Below, one piece after another: positions 62,314 to 64,000 of a stretch of DNA of 64,000 bases. The stretch's first letter is position 1. Each line of letters begins with the position of its first letter. Source of the stretch: DATJCV01 sp963707665 (GTDB taxonomy: Bacteria; Pseudomonadota; Gammaproteobacteria; Burkholderiales; Burkholderiaceae_D); the NCBI GenBank assembly GCA_963707665.1, contig CAVPQU010000018.1, positions 124,001 through 188,000 on the forward strand. The letters are read 5' to 3'. The notes under the pieces were generated by a model. The model did no database searches and was not told the origin of the DNA. It was given only the letters and a program-made list of their open reading frames with translations. A program made the position numbers and the translations under genes.

Positions 62314-63053
62314 CTGATGCGAGCGAGCTGGCACTCTCGGTGCAGGAACTGGTGGCTGGCTATACCCCGGAAGTGAATATTTTGCGCGGTATCGGGCTGC
62401 AAGTCCGGCGTGATGAAATCGTCACGGTGCTGGGCCCCAACGGCGCCGGCAAATCCACCCTGATCAAGGCCATCGCCGGCCTGGTCACCGTGCGCTCCGG
62501 CAGCGTGCAGCTGTTCGGGCAGGAGATCGCCGGCGTTGCCGCGCACCTGATGGTGCAGCGCGGCCTCGCCTACGTGCCGCAAACCAGCAACATCTTTGCC
62601 CGCCTCAGCATTGAGGAAAATCTGGAAATGGGTGCCTACATCCAGAGCGACCGCACCGAGATCCGGCAGGGCATCGAGCGCATGTACGAGCTGTTCCCGC
62701 GGTTGCGCGAGCGGCGCCGCCAGCCGGCCGGCACGCTCTCCGGCGGCGAACGGCAGATGGTGGCGGTGGGGCGGGCCTTGATGGCCAACCCCAGGGTGCT
62801 GATGCTGGACGAGCCGTCGGCCGGGCTGTCGCCGAAACTGGTCAGCATCCTGTTTGGCAAGGTGCGCGAAGTGCGCGACATCGGCGTCACGATCCTGATG
62901 GTCGAGCAAAATGCCAAGGCCGCATTGGCCATCTCCGACCGTGGCTATGTGCTGGCCGAGGGCCGCGAGCAAGTCAGCGGCGGCGCCCGCGAACTGCTGG
63001 AAAGCCCGGAAGTCGGCCAGCTCTATCTGGGCGTGCGGCGAGGCCTGTCATGA
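62310..63053 (+). CDS. Branched-chain-type ABC transporter ATPase (LivF-like)
   Basis: A 247-residue ATPase. Walker A GPNGAGKSTLIKAIAG, LAYVPQTSNIFARLSIEENLEMGAY, signature LSGGERQMVAVGRALMANPRVLMLDEPSAGLSP, and the H-loop EQNAKAALAI. Starts within the previous stop and overlaps the following permease by 4 bases. Confidence 0.93.
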   Translation: MTDASELALSVQELVAGYTPEVNILRGIGLQVRRDEIVTVLGPNGAGKSTLIKAIAGLVTVRSGSVQLFGQEIAGVAAHLMVQRGLAYVPQTSNIFARLSIEENLEMGAYIQSDRTEIRQGIERMYELFPRLRERRRQPAGTLSGGERQMVAVGRALMANPRVLMLDEPSAGLSPKLVSILFGKVREVRDIGVTILMVEQNAKAALAISDRGYVLAEGREQVSGGARELLESPEVGQLYLGVRRGLS

Positions 63054-63943
63054 TGGGCCAATATATTGCCAATGGCGTCATCCTCGGCGCTACCCTGGCC
63101 CTGGGCGCGATTGGCCTGACCCTGACTTACAACATCTTGCGTTTCGCCAATTTTGCGCATGGCGAATTCCTGACCTTCGGCGCCTACTTCGCGCTGACGT
63201 TTGCCAGCCTCTTTATTGGCGCCGCCACGCTGGGCCCTTTGACCTTCGGCTGGGGCTTCCTCTTGGCGATTGTGGTGGCCTGCGGCTTGACGGCGGGTCT
63301 GGCGCTGCTGCTGGACTGGCTGCTGTTCCGGCTGCTGCGCAAAAGCGATGTGGCGGTGACGCTGGTGATCGCCTCGTTCGGCGCCTCGCTGATGCTGCGC
63401 AACGTGGTGGTTTTCCTCTGGGGCCCGCAGCCGGAGTATTACTCGCGCAACATCGCCATTGCCCGCGAAATTCTGCCCGGCGTGCGCCTGACCGCCGACG
63501 AGATGTTCGTGATCGTGCTGACCGCGGTGCTGATGGTGGCGCTGCATCTGTTCCTGACCCGCACCCGGCTGGGCAAGGCCATGCGGGCAGTGTCGGACAA
63601 CCCGGCCCTGGCCAGCGTCACCGGTATCAACGTCCAAGGCGTGATCCGCTGGACCTGGATCGTCGGCGGCAGCCTGGCGGCGGTGGCCGGCGTGCTGTTC
63701 GGCCTGACGGTGCAGATTGCGCCGGAGATGGGCTTCAACCTGATCCTGCCGATGTTTGCCGCCGCCATTCTGGGCGGTGTCGGCAGCATCTATGGCGCGG
63801 TGCTGGGGGGGCTGATCATCGGCCTGGCCGAAGCCATGTCGGTGCCGTTCATCGGCGCCGCCTACATGCCGGCGGTCGGCTTCGTGCTGATGTTCCTGAT
63901 CCTGCTGGTTTACCCCAAGGGTATTCTGGGAGAGCGCTCATGA
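63050..63943 (+). CDS. Branched-chain-type ABC transporter permease (LivH-like)
   Basis: A 297-residue eight-helix permease with the family start YIANGVILGATLALGAIGLTLTYNILRFANFAHGEFLTFGAYFAL, the loop RAVSDNPALASVTGINVQGVIRWTWIVGGSLAAVAG, and GGVGSIYGAVLGGLIIGLAEAM. It overlaps both neighbours, as part of one tight operon. Confidence 0.93.
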   Translation: MMGQYIANGVILGATLALGAIGLTLTYNILRFANFAHGEFLTFGAYFALTFASLFIGAATLGPLTFGWGFLLAIVVACGLTAGLALLLDWLLFRLLRKSDVAVTLVIASFGASLMLRNVVVFLWGPQPEYYSRNIAIAREILPGVRLTADEMFVIVLTAVLMVALHLFLTRTRLGKAMRAVSDNPALASVTGINVQGVIRWTWIVGGSLAAVAGVLFGLTVQIAPEMGFNLILPMFAAAILGGVGSIYGAVLGGLIIGLAEAMSVPFIGAAYMPAVGFVLMFLILLVYPKGILGERS

Positions 63944-64000
63944 GCGGCATGAGTTCCTACCTGGTGTTCTTTCTGATCCAGGGCTTGATTTTCGCGGTGG
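63940..64000 (+). CDS. Branched-chain-type ABC transporter permease (LivM-like), start only
   Basis: Twenty codons are visible (MSGMSSYLVFFLIQGLIFAV), beginning inside the preceding gene by an ATGA overlap. Position after a LivH-like permease and a hydrophobic start suggest the LivM partner. The window ends here. Confidence 0.7.
   Translation, partial: MSGMSSYLVFFLIQGLIFAV

Noticed and set aside
1..64000. CRISPR arrays, complete insertion sequences, prophage genes, rRNA genes and known riboswitches
   Set aside because: None seen: no regularly spaced direct repeats, transposase, integrase or phage proteins, no rRNA, and no recognisable riboswitch consensus upstream of the transporter, thiL or TonB receptor genes.

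Overview
The window looks like a GC-rich chromosomal segment of a betaproteobacterium, most likely Burkholderiales and plausibly close to Oxalobacteraceae. This is inference from protein flavour and gene neighbourhoods (rho-trxA, rpmB-rpmG, slpA-ispH, livHMGF, NADP-malic enzyme fused to phosphotransacetylase); no marker search was possible. It is not a plasmid, phage or island: I see no integrase, transposase, CRISPR array or phage gene.

Layout. 0-2 kb: the end of a DUF1345 membrane protein gene and a periplasmic Do-type protease with one frameshift. 2.2-13.7 kb: a nitric oxide and peroxide defence region holding a quinol-dependent NO reductase, an ornithine cyclodeaminase homologue, Ohr with an OhrR-type operator, NsrR, NnrS, a cbb3-like heme-copper oxidase operon (subunit I with a CcoS-like N-terminus, two monoheme cytochromes, SCO, a membrane protein, truncated haemoglobin) and OhrR. 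The oxidase/NO genes lie between ohr and ohrR. 13.7-25 kb: DacB, TPM/LemA genes, a DMT transporter, pyrF, a haloacetate dehalogenase, PncC, PgpA, ThiL and MaeB; most of this stretch is bracketed by two inverted copies of a ~330-bp repeat. 25.5-31.6 kb: a 5'-nucleotidase and a copper-linked set (CopC-CopD fusion, YcnI, a heavily frameshifted TonB receptor, DUF2946). 31.7-36.6 kb: DUF488, a metallo-beta-lactamase-fold protein lacking its metal ligands, a MITE-like element, tRNA-Leu and an APC permease. 36.6-46 kb: MATE and PMT membrane proteins, then housekeeping genes (rpmE2, rho, trxA, rpmG, rpmB, radC, slpA, ispH). 46-50 kb: livHMGF behind a leader with a 19-codon ORF and a terminator. 50-59.4 kb: a fumarylpyruvate hydrolase/maleylpyruvate isomerase pair, tRNA-Arg, Uup, SirB1-like, MurJ, S20, DUF192 and a Lys/Ala-rich exported protein. 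60-64 kb: a second branched-chain-type ABC transporter with its own binding protein, running off the end.

Themes. (1) The NO module is the most interesting system: sensor (NsrR), NO reductase, NnrS, globin and a distinctive oxidase. (2) Single-base frameshifts interrupt at least six recognisable genes, including pyrF, and cluster at 19.4-19.8 and 29.0-30.1 kb; local sequence error is the leading explanation. (3) A short GGAGTAT-centred motif recurs in intergenic DNA and is unexplained.
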